64,000 nucleotides of DNA. It comes from Streptomyces sp. CB01881. GTDB lineage: Bacteria; Actinomycetota; Actinomycetes; Streptomycetales; Streptomycetaceae. The notes under the pieces were generated by a model. The model was not told the origin of the DNA. It worked only from the letters and a program-made list of their open reading frames with translations, and searched no databases. The DNA lies in contig NZ_CP026498.1 in assembly GCF_002953255.1 (NCBI RefSeq), positions 7,215,562 through 7,279,561 of the forward strand, written 5' to 3'. This document shows positions 51,103 through 59,405 of this stretch, in pieces; position 1 is the first letter of the stretch, and the number at the start of each line of letters is the position of its first letter. The position numbers and the translations under genes are program-made.

Positions 51103-51580
51103 ATGACGTTCAAGGTTGGCGACACGGTGGTCTACCCCCATCACGGGGCCGCGCTGATCGAGGCCATCGAAATTCGCCAAAGGTGTGGACAAGACCTACC
51201 TGGTGCTCAAGGTGCAGCAGGGAGACCTGACGCTCCGCGTGCCCGCCGAGAACGCGGAGTTCGTCGGCGTGCGCGATGTAGTCGGCCAGGAGGGTCTGGA
51301 CCGGGTCTTCGAGGTGCTCCGCGCACCGTACACCGAAGAGCCGACCAACTGGTCCCGTCGCTACAAGGCGAACCTGGAGAAGCTCGCCTCGGGTGACGTT
51401 ATCAAGGTCGCCGAGGTTGTGCGCGATCTCTGGCGTCGCGAGCGCGAGCGCGGTCTGTCGGCCGGCGAGAAGCGGATGCTCGCCAAGGCTCGCCAGATTC
51501 TCGTCAGCGAACTCGCGCTGGCCGAAAACACCAACGAGGACAAGGCGGAGACGCTGCTCGACGAGGTGCTCGCCTCGTAG
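51103..51580 (+). pseudogene. carD: carD, RNA polymerase-binding regulator, disrupted by an apparent 5-nt deletion
   Basis: CarD binds the RNA polymerase beta lobe through its N-terminal RID and stabilises open complexes. From the ATG at 51103 the RID starts normally (MTFKVGDTVVYPHHGAALIEAIEIRQ), then the frame runs off to a stop at 51394-51396. The correct frame resumes from VDKTYLVLKVQQGD at 51185 and continues intact to EDKAETLLDEVLAS. Streptomyces CarD has QIKG at this point; here CAA is followed by AGG, consistent with loss of five bases between two CAAA repeats. Restoring five bases yields exactly 160 residues, the normal length. Upstream ribosome site and promoter look intact. Confidence 0.85.
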
Positions 51581-51883
51581 TGCAGTCGGGCTGCCGCCCA
51601 CCGCTCACAGCGCCCGGTGCCGGCGCGCCGCTCCCAGGACGACCCGTCCTGGAGTGGTGCAGTGGCACTTCGGGCGCTGAGGCGTGTCCGGACGACGCCC
51701 CTTCGCCCGAGCCGGCTGGTCCCGGGATGCCTGACCGTTTCTGCGTGTACTGCCTCTGCGCGTGCCGCGGTACGTGTCGGCGGGCGGAGACCATGGTGCT
51801 TTCGGAAGGGGTCCCGGACGCCCGTCGTGCACGGGGTCGTCGTGCACGCCATGGCCATACCCACTTCGCCGAAGGAGTGAAAC

Positions 51884-52633
51884 CTGAACGCCACAGCAGC
51901 AGTCGCAGCAGCAGTGGTGCCCGCCGCGGGACGCGGTGAGCGGCTGGGGCCCGGAGCCCCCAAGGCCCTGCGGGAACTGGGCGGGGTGCCGCTCCTGGTG
52001 CACGCCGTCCGGGCGCTCGCCCGCAGCCGGGCGGTCGGCCTGGTCGTGGTCGCCGCGCCGGCCGACGGCGTGGCCGAGGTGGTCGGCCTGCTCGACAGCC
52101 ACGGCCTGGACGGCAAGGACGTCCGGGTGGTGGCGGGCGGGGCGACCCGCCAGGAGTCCGTCCGGCTCGGCCTCGCCGCCATTCCCTCCGAGGTGGAGAT
52201 CGTCCTGGTGCACGACGCGGCCCGGCCGCTCGTCCCGGTCGAGGTGGTGGACGCGGTCGCGGCCGCCGTCCGGGCCGGGGCCGAGGCCGTGGTGCCCGCC
52301 GTACCGCTGGCCGACACCGTCAAGCGGGTCGAGCCGAACCCCGGTCTGCCCGAGCCCGTGCTCGACACGCCCGACCGGGCCACCCTGCGGGCGGTCCAGA
52401 CGCCGCAGGGCTTCCGCCGGGAGACGCTGGCCGAGGTGCACGCCAGGGCGCTGGCCGAGGAGGCCCGGGGCGGTCTGCCGCCGGTCACCGACGACGCCGG
52501 CCTGGTGGAGCGCTTCGGCGGCCGGGTGGTGGTGGTGCCCGGCCACGAGGAGGCGTTCAAGGTGACCCGTCCGCTGGACCTCGTGCTCGCCGAGGCCGTA
52601 CTCGCCCGCCGGAGGGCCTCCGATGGCTACTGA
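51884..52633 (+). CDS. ispD: 2-C-methyl-D-erythritol 4-phosphate cytidylyltransferase IspD, apparent CTG start
   Basis: 249 residues if it starts at CTG 51884: the frame has a stop codon at 51878-51880 and no ATG/GTG/TTG before 51914, while GAAGGAG (51871-51877) sits 6 nt before the CTG. The GTG at 51914 has no ribosome site. VVPAAGRGERLGPGAPKAL (CTP loop), HDAARPLVPVEVVDAV and VKVTRPLDLVLAEAVL-like end (AFKVTRPLDLVLAEAVLARRR) identify IspD. It forms CDP-methylerythritol in the MEP isoprenoid pathway. Its 3' end overlaps ispF by 11 nt. Confidence 0.93.
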   Translation: MNATAAVAAAVVPAAGRGERLGPGAPKALRELGGVPLLVHAVRALARSRAVGLVVVAAPADGVAEVVGLLDSHGLDGKDVRVVAGGATRQESVRLGLAAIPSEVEIVLVHDAARPLVPVEVVDAVAAAVRAGAEAVVPAVPLADTVKRVEPNPGLPEPVLDTPDRATLRAVQTPQGFRRETLAEVHARALAEEARGGLPPVTDDAGLVERFGGRVVVVPGHEEAFKVTRPLDLVLAEAVLARRRASDGY

Positions 52634-53123
52634 TCCGTCCGCACCGCTGCTGCCCCGGGTGGGCATCGGCACCGACGTGCACGCCTTCGAGGCCGGCCGC
52701 CCGCTCTGGGTGGCCGGGCTGGAGTGGCCGGGCGCCGAGTACGGCCTGGCCGGGCACTCGGACGCCGACGTGGCCGCGCACGCCTCCTGCGACGCGCTGT
52801 TCTCGGCCGCCGGGATCGGCGACCTGGGTGCGCACTTCGGCACCGACCGGCCCGAGTGGTCGGGCGCGTCCGGGGTGACGCTGCTCAAGGAGGCGGCCCG
52901 CCTGGTGCGCGGGGCCGGCTTCGAGATCGGCAACGTCTCGGTCCAGGTGATCGGGGTCCGGCCGAAGATCGGCAAACGCCGGGACGAGGCCCAGGCCGCG
53001 CTCTCGGCGGCGGTCGGCGCGCCGGTCTCGGTCTCCGGGACCACCACCGACGGACTCGGCCTCACCGGCCGGGCCGAGGGCCTGGCGGCGATCGCCACGG
53101 CGCTGGTGTACGAGCGGCGCTGA
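52623..53123 (+). CDS. ispF: 2-C-methyl-D-erythritol 2,4-cyclodiphosphate synthase IspF
   Basis: 166 residues. GIGTDVHAFEAGRPLWVAG holds the metal Asp-x-His, and GHSDADVAAHASCDALFSAAGIGDLGAHF the second His and the active-site loop. GTTTDGLGLTGRAEGLAAIA ends the fold. It cyclises the IspE product; overlapping ispD implies coupled translation. Neighbouring cysS follows in the usual Streptomyces order. Confidence 0.95.
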   Translation: MATDPSAPLLPRVGIGTDVHAFEAGRPLWVAGLEWPGAEYGLAGHSDADVAAHASCDALFSAAGIGDLGAHFGTDRPEWSGASGVTLLKEAARLVRGAGFEIGNVSVQVIGVRPKIGKRRDEAQAALSAAVGAPVSVSGTTTDGLGLTGRAEGLAAIATALVYERR

Positions 53124-53334
53124 GGAGCCGGGGCGCACGCGGTGGGCGGCCCCGGCCGGCGCGTCCGGCCGGGGCCGCCGTCGGGCGGCGTTGCTGCACC
53201 GGGGTGGAGCCGTCCGGGAATACCCGGGGACTGACGAGTGTTCAGGACTGTTCGCCGGGGCCGGAGTCGCTACCGTTCGGTGCGGGCCTCCTCGGCAGGC
53301 CCCCCGTACGCCGCTTGACGAGAAGAGGTCCCCG

Positions 53335-53730
53335 ATGGCCGCACACCTCTCCGACCGGGCCAAGGCCCTGATCGACGGCAAGAGCTTCGCCGTGGTCTCC
53401 ACCCTCCAGCCCGACGGCAGCCCCCAGTCCTCCGTGGTCTGGGTCAAGCGCGACGGCGAGGACATCCTGTTCTCCACTGTCGAGGGCCGCCGCAAGCACC
53501 TCAACCTGGTGAAGGACCCGCGGATCTCCCTGGTGGTCAACCCGCCGGAGAGCCCGTACACCTACCTGGAGGTGCGCGGCGAGGTCACGCTCACCCGCGA
53601 GGGCGGCCGGGAGCTGATCGACGAGCTGGCGGACAAGTACCGCGGCGAGAAGGTCTACAACTACGACGGCCCGGACGACGTGCGGGTGGTCGTCCGGATC
53701 ACCCCGCGCAAGGTGGTCGGCAACCTCTGA
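53335..53730 (+). CDS. F420/flavin-dependent PPOX-class oxidoreductase
   Basis: 131 residues, the pyridoxamine-oxidase-like split barrel. KSFAVVSTLQPDGSPQSSVVWVKRDGEDILFSTVEGRRKHLNLVKDPRISLVVNPPESPYTYLEVRGEV is characteristic of the Rv-type PPOX families using F420 or flavin. The substrate is unknown. It lies between ispF and cysS, also seen in other actinobacteria. Start ATG at 53335, with AGAAGAGG upstream. Confidence 0.9.
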   Translation: MAAHLSDRAKALIDGKSFAVVSTLQPDGSPQSSVVWVKRDGEDILFSTVEGRRKHLNLVKDPRISLVVNPPESPYTYLEVRGEVTLTREGGRELIDELADKYRGEKVYNYDGPDDVRVVVRITPRKVVGNL

Positions 53731-53807
53731 CCGACCGCCCGGCGGCCTGGTGAGGAGAGGGGTGTCTCCGCCGAGCCGCGGAGAAGAAACGGTGCATCCG
53801 CGGTATT

Positions 53808-53823
53808 GACATTCGAGAATGTC
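53808..53823. promoter_or_regulatory. Palindrome GACATTC-GA-GAATGTC upstream of cysS
   Basis: Perfect 7-bp arms. It overlaps a TTGACA (53806-53811), the best -35-like hexamer in this gap. A -10 at a fitting distance is not clear; TACGCT at 53846-53851 would place a start near the GTG. Confidence 0.5.
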
Positions 53824-53859
53824 GCGGGGCACCCCCTCATGCCCACTACGCTTGACGCT

Positions 53860-55254
53860 GTGAGCATTCGACTGTACGACACCAGCACCCGCCAGGTACG
53901 CGACTTCGTCCCGCTTGTACCGGGTTGTGTCTCGATCTACCTGTGCGGCGCTACCGTCCAGTCGGCGCCTCACATCGGGCACATCCGGTCCGGCCTCAAC
54001 TTCGACATCATGCAGCGGTGGTTCGCCTACCGCGGCTACCAGGTGACCTTCGCCCGGAACGTCACCGACATCGACGACAAGGTCATCGCCAAGGAGCGCG
54101 AGTTCGGCACGCCCTGGTGGCAGATCGCCTACGCCAACGAGCGCGCCTTCAACGACGGCTACGCGGCGCTCGGCTGCCTGCCGCCGACCGTCGAGCCGCG
54201 GGCGACGGGGCACATCCCCGAGATGATCGAGATGATGCAGGCGCTCATCGCCCGGGGCCACGCCTACGCGGTGGACGGGAACGTCTACTTCGACGTGAAG
54301 TCCTACCCCGGCTACCTGGAGCTCTCCAACCAGAAGCTGGAGAACCTCCGCCAGCCCGAGGGCGAGGGCGAGACCGGCAAGCGCGACCAGCGCGACTTCG
54401 CCATGTGGAAGGCGGTCAAGCCGGGCGAGCCGAGCTGGGACACCCCGTGGGGCCCCGGCCGTCCGGGCTGGCACCTGGAGTGCTCCGCGATGGCCCACAA
54501 GTACCTCGGCCGGGCCTTCGACGTCCACGGCGGCGGGATCGACCTGATCTTCCCGCACCACGAGAACGAGATCGCCCAGTCCAAGGCGTACGGCGACGAC
54601 TTCGCCAGCTTCTGGGTGCACAACGCCTGGGTCACCATGAGCGGCGAGAAGATGAGCAAGTCGCTCGGCAACTCGGTGCTGGTCTCCGAGATGGTCGAGC
54701 GGTGGCGTCCGATCGTGCTCCGCTACTACCTGGGCGCCCCGCACTACCGCTCGACCATCGAGTACAGCGAGGAGTCGCTGCGCGAGGCCGAGGCCGGCTT
54801 CGGCCGGATCGAGGGCTTCGTCCAGCGCGTGGTCGAGCGCTTCGGCAAGGTCGACGCGGCACCCGAGGTCCCCCCGGCCTTCGCCGAGGCGATGGACGAC
54901 GACCTGGGCGTCCCGCAGGCGCTGGCCATCGTGCACACCGCCGTCCGCCAGGGCAACAGCGCCCTGACCGCGGACGACAAGGAGAGCGCGGTGGCGCGTC
55001 TGGCCGAGGTCCGTGCGATGCTCGGAGTGTTGGGTCTCGACCCGCTCGACCCGCACTGGGCCGGGGCGGAGCGCGGCGAGGACCTCCACGGCGTGGTCGA
55101 CTCGCTGGTCCGGATGGTGCTGGAGCAGCGCCAGGCGGCCCGGGACCGCAAGGACTTCGCCACCGCGGACGCCATCCGCGACCAGCTCGGCGTGGCCGGG
55201 CTGGCCATCGAGGACACCCCGTCCGGCCCGCGCTGGACGATCAACAGCCAGTAA
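53860..55254 (+). CDS. cysS: Cysteinyl-tRNA synthetase
   Basis: 464 residues from the GTG at 53860; upstream in-frame ATGs would lengthen it beyond family size. Class I motifs are visible: HIGH in APHIGHIRSGLN, and KMSKS in SGEKMSKSLGNSVLV. CGATV is the Cys ligand near residue 27, GWHLECSAMA and HHENEIAQS are zinc-site regions. It charges tRNA-Cys; a second type, MshC-like, is not this one (the length and C-terminal DALR-like region fit CysS). No good ribosome site is seen, suggesting a leaderless or short-leader mRNA. Confidence 0.94.
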   Translation: MSIRLYDTSTRQVRDFVPLVPGCVSIYLCGATVQSAPHIGHIRSGLNFDIMQRWFAYRGYQVTFARNVTDIDDKVIAKEREFGTPWWQIAYANERAFNDGYAALGCLPPTVEPRATGHIPEMIEMMQALIARGHAYAVDGNVYFDVKSYPGYLELSNQKLENLRQPEGEGETGKRDQRDFAMWKAVKPGEPSWDTPWGPGRPGWHLECSAMAHKYLGRAFDVHGGGIDLIFPHHENEIAQSKAYGDDFASFWVHNAWVTMSGEKMSKSLGNSVLVSEMVERWRPIVLRYYLGAPHYRSTIEYSEESLREAEAGFGRIEGFVQRVVERFGKVDAAPEVPPAFAEAMDDDLGVPQALAIVHTAVRQGNSALTADDKESAVARLAEVRAMLGVLGLDPLDPHWAGAERGEDLHGVVDSLVRMVLEQRQAARDRKDFATADAIRDQLGVAGLAIEDTPSGPRWTINSQ

Positions 55255-55280
55255 CCCCATCTGACGATCGGGGTGAGGGT

Positions 55281-55305
55281 GGGCCGCACCGGACCGGTGC
55301 GGCCC
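55281..55305 (+). terminator. Hairpin between cysS and rlmB
   Basis: GGGCCGCACCGG and its complement with almost no loop, 27 nt after the cysS stop. Confidence 0.55.
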
Positions 55306-55389
55306 TCCCGCATGACGTAGCGCATGCCGTCGGCCGGCTCCGGTTCCCACCGGGCGGCCGGGCATGCCGGACAGACAGGAAGTACAGCC

Positions 55390-56385
55390 ATGGCCGGCAA
55401 CAGTGCACGCAGGAACCGCCGCAACCCCGGATCGAAGAAGGGTGCGAGTGTCGGTACCGGCGGTCACAGCCGGAAGGCGCTCCAGGGCAAGGGCCCGACC
55501 CCGCCCGGCGAGGAGCGCAAGGGCCACCCGAAGCAGCGCCAGGCCAACGCCGCGCTCAAGCGCGAGCGGGACGCCAAGGCCCGGGCCGGCATGCGCCGGG
55601 CCGGTGCCGGCGGCCGCGGTGGCCGGGGCGGTGCCGGTTCCGCCGAGCTGGTCTTCGGCCGCAACTCGGTGGTCGAGGCCCTCCAGGGCGGTGTTCCGGC
55701 CAACGCGCTGTACGTCATGCAGTTCATCGACACCGACGACCGGGTCCGCGACGCCTTCCAGGCCGCCAACGACCGCGGCATCCCGCTGATGGAGGCCCCG
55801 CGGCCGCAGCTGGACCAGATGACCGGCAACATGAACCACCAGGGCCTGGTGCTCCAGGTCCCGCCGTACGAGTACGCGCACCCCGAGGACCTGCTGGGCT
55901 TCGCCGCGGACGCCGGCGAGGACGCGCTCATCATGGCGCTGGACGGCGTCACCGACTCGCGCAACCTGGGCGCCGTGGTCCGCTCCGCCGCCGCCTTCGG
56001 CGCGCACGGCGTGGTCATCCCCGAGCGCCGGGCGGCCGGCATGACCGCCGGTGCCTGGAAGACCTCCTCGGGTGCCGCGGCGCGGCTGCCCGTGGCCCGT
56101 GCCACCAACATGACCCGGGCGCTGGAGGCCTACCAGAAGGCCGGCCTGATGGTGGTCGGCCTGGCCGCCGACGGCGAGGCCGAGATCGGCGACCTGGAGG
56201 CGCTGACCGGCCCCGTGGTGATCGTCGCGGGCAGCGAGGGCAAGGGCCTGTCCCGGCTCGTCTCGGAGACCTGCGACATCCGGGTGCGGATCCCGATGCC
56301 GGGTGCCACCGAGTCGCTGAACGCCGGCGTCGCCGCGGGCATCGTCATGTACGAGGCCGCGCGCCTGCGCAGCAAGGTCGGCTGA
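55390..56385 (+). CDS. rlmB: 23S rRNA (guanosine-2'-O) methyltransferase RlmB (TrmH/SPOUT)
   Basis: 331 residues from the ATG at 55390. The first 85 residues are very basic and disordered, as usual in actinobacteria. The substrate-binding part ELVFGRNSVVEALQGG precedes the SPOUT domain with MALDGVTDSRNLGAVVRSAAAFGAHGVVIPERRAA, VVIVAGSEGKGLSRLV and IPMPGATESLNAGVAAGIVMYEAAR, holding motifs 1-3 of the TrmH/SpoU family (knot). It methylates the ribose of G2251-equivalent. It follows cysS in the common actinobacterial order. Confidence 0.94.
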   Translation: MAGNSARRNRRNPGSKKGASVGTGGHSRKALQGKGPTPPGEERKGHPKQRQANAALKRERDAKARAGMRRAGAGGRGGRGGAGSAELVFGRNSVVEALQGGVPANALYVMQFIDTDDRVRDAFQAANDRGIPLMEAPRPQLDQMTGNMNHQGLVLQVPPYEYAHPEDLLGFAADAGEDALIMALDGVTDSRNLGAVVRSAAAFGAHGVVIPERRAAGMTAGAWKTSSGAAARLPVARATNMTRALEAYQKAGLMVVGLAADGEAEIGDLEALTGPVVIVAGSEGKGLSRLVSETCDIRVRIPMPGATESLNAGVAAGIVMYEAARLRSKVG

Positions 56386-56470
56386 GCGGGGTTCTCCGCA
56401 CAGCACGGACGAGGCGTGCGGCGCAGGCGGTCTTCCGAATTGGCCGTAGCGCGTCCGCAATCCTGGTGAA

Positions 56471-56504
56471 AGCGATCGGGCCCGACCGGGCCCGATCGCT
56501 TTTC
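56471..56504 (+). terminator. Rho-independent terminator of rlmB
   Basis: Perfect 13-bp arms (AGCGATCGGGCCC and complement) around GACC, followed by TTTTCT. Confidence 0.9.
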
Positions 56505-56551
56505 TCATGATCACTTCAAGTGGGCGCCGGACATCCACCCGGGAGAGTGTC

Positions 56552-56574
56552 CTAACCGGGTGTCACCCGGTTAG
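56552..56574. promoter_or_regulatory. 10-3-10 palindrome directly before the DoxX gene
   Basis: CTAACCGGGT-GTC-ACCCGGTTAG ends 6 nt before the GTG start codon. It occupies the position of the ribosome site, so it may be an operator or an mRNA hairpin that masks the start. Confidence 0.55.
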
Positions 56575-56580
56575 ACGGGT

Positions 56581-58287
56581 GTGGACACCAGAACACCTCG
56601 GCGCCCCCTCCTGGGCGGCGGCAGCACCGGGATAGACGCGGGCCCCGGCCTCAACACCGTCAAGGTGCCTTCCGACCCCGCGCGCCTCAGCAGCACCCAG
56701 GCGAGCTTCCGGCTCCAGCTCGGCGCCCCGGTGGCGCCGCTGATCGACCCCCCGGCCGGACTGCTGTCCACCGGCGCGGCGTTCGGCGACCCCTACGCCG
56801 CCCAGGGCCTGATCCGCCGTCCGCTGGTCACCCCGCAGGTCGTGGTGCCCGCCTCCGCCGTACCGGCGTTCGCCGGGGCCGGCGGCGCCGGTGCGCCGCG
56901 CCGCAAGGGCAGGGTCACCGCCGTCACCTGGACCGGGCAGGCACCCCCCGGGGACCTCGCGGCCACCCGGCTGCTGGAGGCCGTCCGGCTCACCGGCGTG
57001 CCCGCGCCGGCCGGGGTCGGCGGGCGCGGCACGGCCGACAACGACACCCAGGTGATCCCGCCGTACGCGGGCGCCCGGACCGTGCCGCGCCAGCCGCGCG
57101 GGGGCGGCGGGAGCGCCACCGGGGTCGGCGTCGGCCCGGTCGGCGCGCCGCAGGGCTGGACGCCCAGCGGCGAGCTGCCCGAGGTCTCCGCGGCGTCCGC
57201 CGAGGGCCGGCAGCCCTGGTACCCCGGCCGCCGGGTCGACCTCGGCCTGGTGCTCCTGCCGCTGCGCGCCGTGCTGGGCTCGCTCTCGGTCTACGCCGGG
57301 TTCAGCAAGCTCTGCGACCCGGTGTACTTCGACGGCGGCGAGCGCGGCTCCATGATGCGCTGGCTCTCCTCGCTGCACCCGTGGAAGGTCGCCGAGCCGC
57401 TGCTCTCCTTCGCCATGGCCCACCCGGTGGGCTCGGGCCTGGTGGTCTCGTTCACCGAGATCGTGGTGGGCGTGCTGACCCTCCTCGGCCTCTGGCAGCG
57501 GCTCGCGGCCGGAGCGGCGATGCTGCTCTCCGCGGCCCTGCTCTTCACCGTCAGCTGGCGGGCCGTGCCGGTCTACGACACACCCGACCTGATCTTCCTG
57601 GCGGCCTGGAGCCCGCTGCTGATCGCCGGAGCGCCGTACGCCTCGCTGGACGGGCGGCTCAACCTGGAGGCCTGGCGCCGGTACGGTTCCGGTGCGCCGG
57701 CGGCCCTGCGCCGCCGGGTGCTGCGACGGGGCTCCGTGCTCACCGCGGTGGTGGTCGGCCTGACCCTGCTGCTCGGGTCGATGCTGGGCGCGGCGGTCCG
57801 CACCGGCGGCCGTCCGCACCCCGCGCCGTCCCGGCCGGCCACCGACTACGGCACGCCGGTCTGGCCGAGCGGAGGGCCGTCCGTGGCCCCCGGCGGGCAG
57901 GGCTCGTCCACCTCGCCCTCGCCCGCCCCCTCCCGGCCCGCCTCGCCGACGCCGAGTGCGTCCGCGCCGTCCTCCTCGGCCCCGGCACCGTCCTCGTCGA
58001 AGGCCGGGACGGCCACCCCGAGCGGCAAGGCGCGGTCGACCAAGCCGGAGACCGGCGGCACGGGCTCGGCCTCGTCGGCGGCCCCGTCGGCCTCGTCGCC
58101 GGCCGGCTCGTCCCCCGCACAGCGCAGCACCCCCGCGCCGGGCGGCTCGGGGGCGGCGCCCAAGCCGAGCCAGAGCACCGGCTCCGGCCCGGGGCTGCTG
58201 GGCGGGGTGCTGGGCAGCGGGCCGCTGGCCGAGCTGTCCGGTGACGGCGGCCGGAGCACGCGGCCGGGGTCGCCGACGTCCACCTGA
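56581..58287 (+). CDS. DoxX-family membrane protein with Pro/Ser-rich tails
   Basis: 568 residues from a GTG. The first 220 residues are Pro/Gly/Val-rich. A DoxX core of four or five membrane segments (about residues 225-410) includes LRAVLGSLSVYAGFSKLCDPVYFDGG and LLSAALLFTVSWRAVPVYDTPDLIFLAAWSPLLIAGAPYA. Residues 415-568 are Pro/Ser/Thr-rich, typical of an extracytoplasmic tail. DoxX members are tied to redox membrane complexes, with role not established. A palindrome sits 6 nt before the start. Confidence 0.82.
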   Translation: MDTRTPRRPLLGGGSTGIDAGPGLNTVKVPSDPARLSSTQASFRLQLGAPVAPLIDPPAGLLSTGAAFGDPYAAQGLIRRPLVTPQVVVPASAVPAFAGAGGAGAPRRKGRVTAVTWTGQAPPGDLAATRLLEAVRLTGVPAPAGVGGRGTADNDTQVIPPYAGARTVPRQPRGGGGSATGVGVGPVGAPQGWTPSGELPEVSAASAEGRQPWYPGRRVDLGLVLLPLRAVLGSLSVYAGFSKLCDPVYFDGGERGSMMRWLSSLHPWKVAEPLLSFAMAHPVGSGLVVSFTEIVVGVLTLLGLWQRLAAGAAMLLSAALLFTVSWRAVPVYDTPDLIFLAAWSPLLIAGAPYASLDGRLNLEAWRRYGSGAPAALRRRVLRRGSVLTAVVVGLTLLLGSMLGAAVRTGGRPHPAPSRPATDYGTPVWPSGGPSVAPGGQGSSTSPSPAPSRPASPTPSASAPSSSAPAPSSSKAGTATPSGKARSTKPETGGTGSASSAAPSASSPAGSSPAQRSTPAPGGSGAAPKPSQSTGSGPGLLGGVLGSGPLAELSGDGGRSTRPGSPTST

Positions 58288-58385
58288 CGGGCGGTCGGGT
58301 CCGGCGGGCCGTCGGACCGCGTCGGGCCGTCGGGCGCGCAGGGCTCGCCGGGCGCGTGCGGCGCGTGCGGCTCGCCGGGAAACGG

Positions 58386-58422
58386 ATCGGCCGGGTGCTC
58401 CGTGGGGGAGCACCCGGCCGAT
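58386..58422 (+). terminator. Terminator after the DoxX gene
   Basis: ATCGGCCGGGTGCTCC and its complement, loop of 5 nt. Confidence 0.75.
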
Positions 58423-58511
58423 TGCCGTGCCGTGGCCGACCGTTGCGGGCCGTTCCGTTCCCGGGGCTCTGTGCGGGGCCCGGCGAGCACCGTGGGGCGT
58501 CGTGGGGCCCC

Positions 58512-58560
58512 GCTCAGGGCGCGGGGTGCCGTCGGGCGGTGCTCAGGGCGCGGGGTGCCG
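58512..58560. repeat. Direct repeat of 20 bp
   Basis: GCTCAGGGCGCGGGGTGCCG at 58512 and 58541. It lies just downstream of the nucleotidyltransferase stop codon on the other strand; no function evident. Confidence 0.75.
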
Positions 58561-58580
58561 CGGGCCGCCGTGGGGACCGG

Positions 58581-59357
58581 CTACCGGGGCGTGCGGCCGG
58601 CTCCGGAGGCGAGCTCCTTGGCGGCCTCGGTGAGGTCCTTCGCGGTGTCGATGGCGCGCCAGTAGACGCCCTGCGGCAGCTGGTAGCCGGCCAGCCGCTT
58701 GCCGCGGGCCAGCTGCGGGAACGTCGTCCGCTCGTGGTCGCCGACGTCCGGCAGCAGTTCGGTGAACTCCGGGGCGAACACGTACAGGCCCGCGTTGATG
58801 AGGAAGGGGGAGGGCGGGGCCTCGATGAAGTCCAGCACGTTGCCGAACTGGTCGGTCTCCACGGCGCCCCACGGAATTCGCGGCCGGGCCAGCGCCAGCG
58901 TCGCGACGGCGCCCCGCTCGTGGTGGAAGGCGGCCATGTCGCGCAGGCTGAACCTGGTCCAGATGTCGCCGTTGGTGGCGTACCAGGGCTCGTCCGGCCG
59001 GGGGAGCGCCTTCGCCGCGTACTTGAGCCCGCCGCCGCGCCCGAGCGGCTCGGCCTCGACGACGGTGCGGACCCGCAGCGGCAGGTCGGCCTTGTCGAGC
59101 CACTCCTCCAGCACGTCGGCCAGGTGCCCGCAGGAGATCACCACGTCGGTGACGCCCTCGGAGGCGAGCCAGGCCAGCTGGTGGCCCAGGATCGGCGTAC
59201 CCGTCCCCGGGATCTCGACCAGCGGCTTCGGGCGGTCGTCCGTGTAGGGCCGCAGGCGCGAGCCCTGGCCGCCGGCCAGGATGACGGCCTGGGTGACGAC
59301 GGCCTGCTGGGGAGTGGGGGGCTGCGGAGCCTGCGGGGGCGTGGTGTCAGCGGTCAT
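58581..59357 (-). CDS. Sugar-1-phosphate nucleotidyltransferase (NTP_transferase)
   Basis: 258 residues. AVILAGGQGSRLRPYTDDRPKPLVEIPGTGTPILGHQLAWL is the nucleotide-binding signature of GlmU/ManC/GalU-like enzymes. WYATNGDIWTRFSL contains the metal-binding Asp, EPLGRGGGLKYAA the sugar-side loop. The C-terminal left-handed beta helix is absent, so it is the short mannose-1-phosphate guanylyltransferase-like type. Sugar unspecified. Confidence 0.88.
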   Translation of the reverse strand: MTADTTPPQAPQPPTPQQAVVTQAVILAGGQGSRLRPYTDDRPKPLVEIPGTGTPILGHQLAWLASEGVTDVVISCGHLADVLEEWLDKADLPLRVRTVVEAEPLGRGGGLKYAAKALPRPDEPWYATNGDIWTRFSLRDMAAFHHERGAVATLALARPRIPWGAVETDQFGNVLDFIEAPPSPFLINAGLYVFAPEFTELLPDVGDHERTTFPQLARGKRLAGYQLPQGVYWRAIDTAKDLTEAAKELASGAGRTPR

Positions 59358-59405
59358 GCCTGCACAATAGGCGTGTGCTGCCGGTCGCCCGCAGCGGCGG
59401 TGGCG

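Noticed and set aside
51185..51580. Intact gene for a short CarD starting at GTG 51185
   Set aside because: No ribosome site precedes it and the first part of the interaction domain would be missing; the upstream part is clearly the original N-terminus.
51914..52633. IspD starting at GTG 51914
   Set aside because: No ribosome site, whereas CTG 51884 has an ideal one; kept only as an alternative.
53242..56538. 1098-residue open frame on the minus strand
   Set aside because: Opposite cysS and rlmB; low-complexity His/Asp/Val/Gly composition shows a shadow frame.
56563..58413. 616-residue minus-strand frame opposite the DoxX gene
   Set aside because: No family features; composition is that of an antisense frame.
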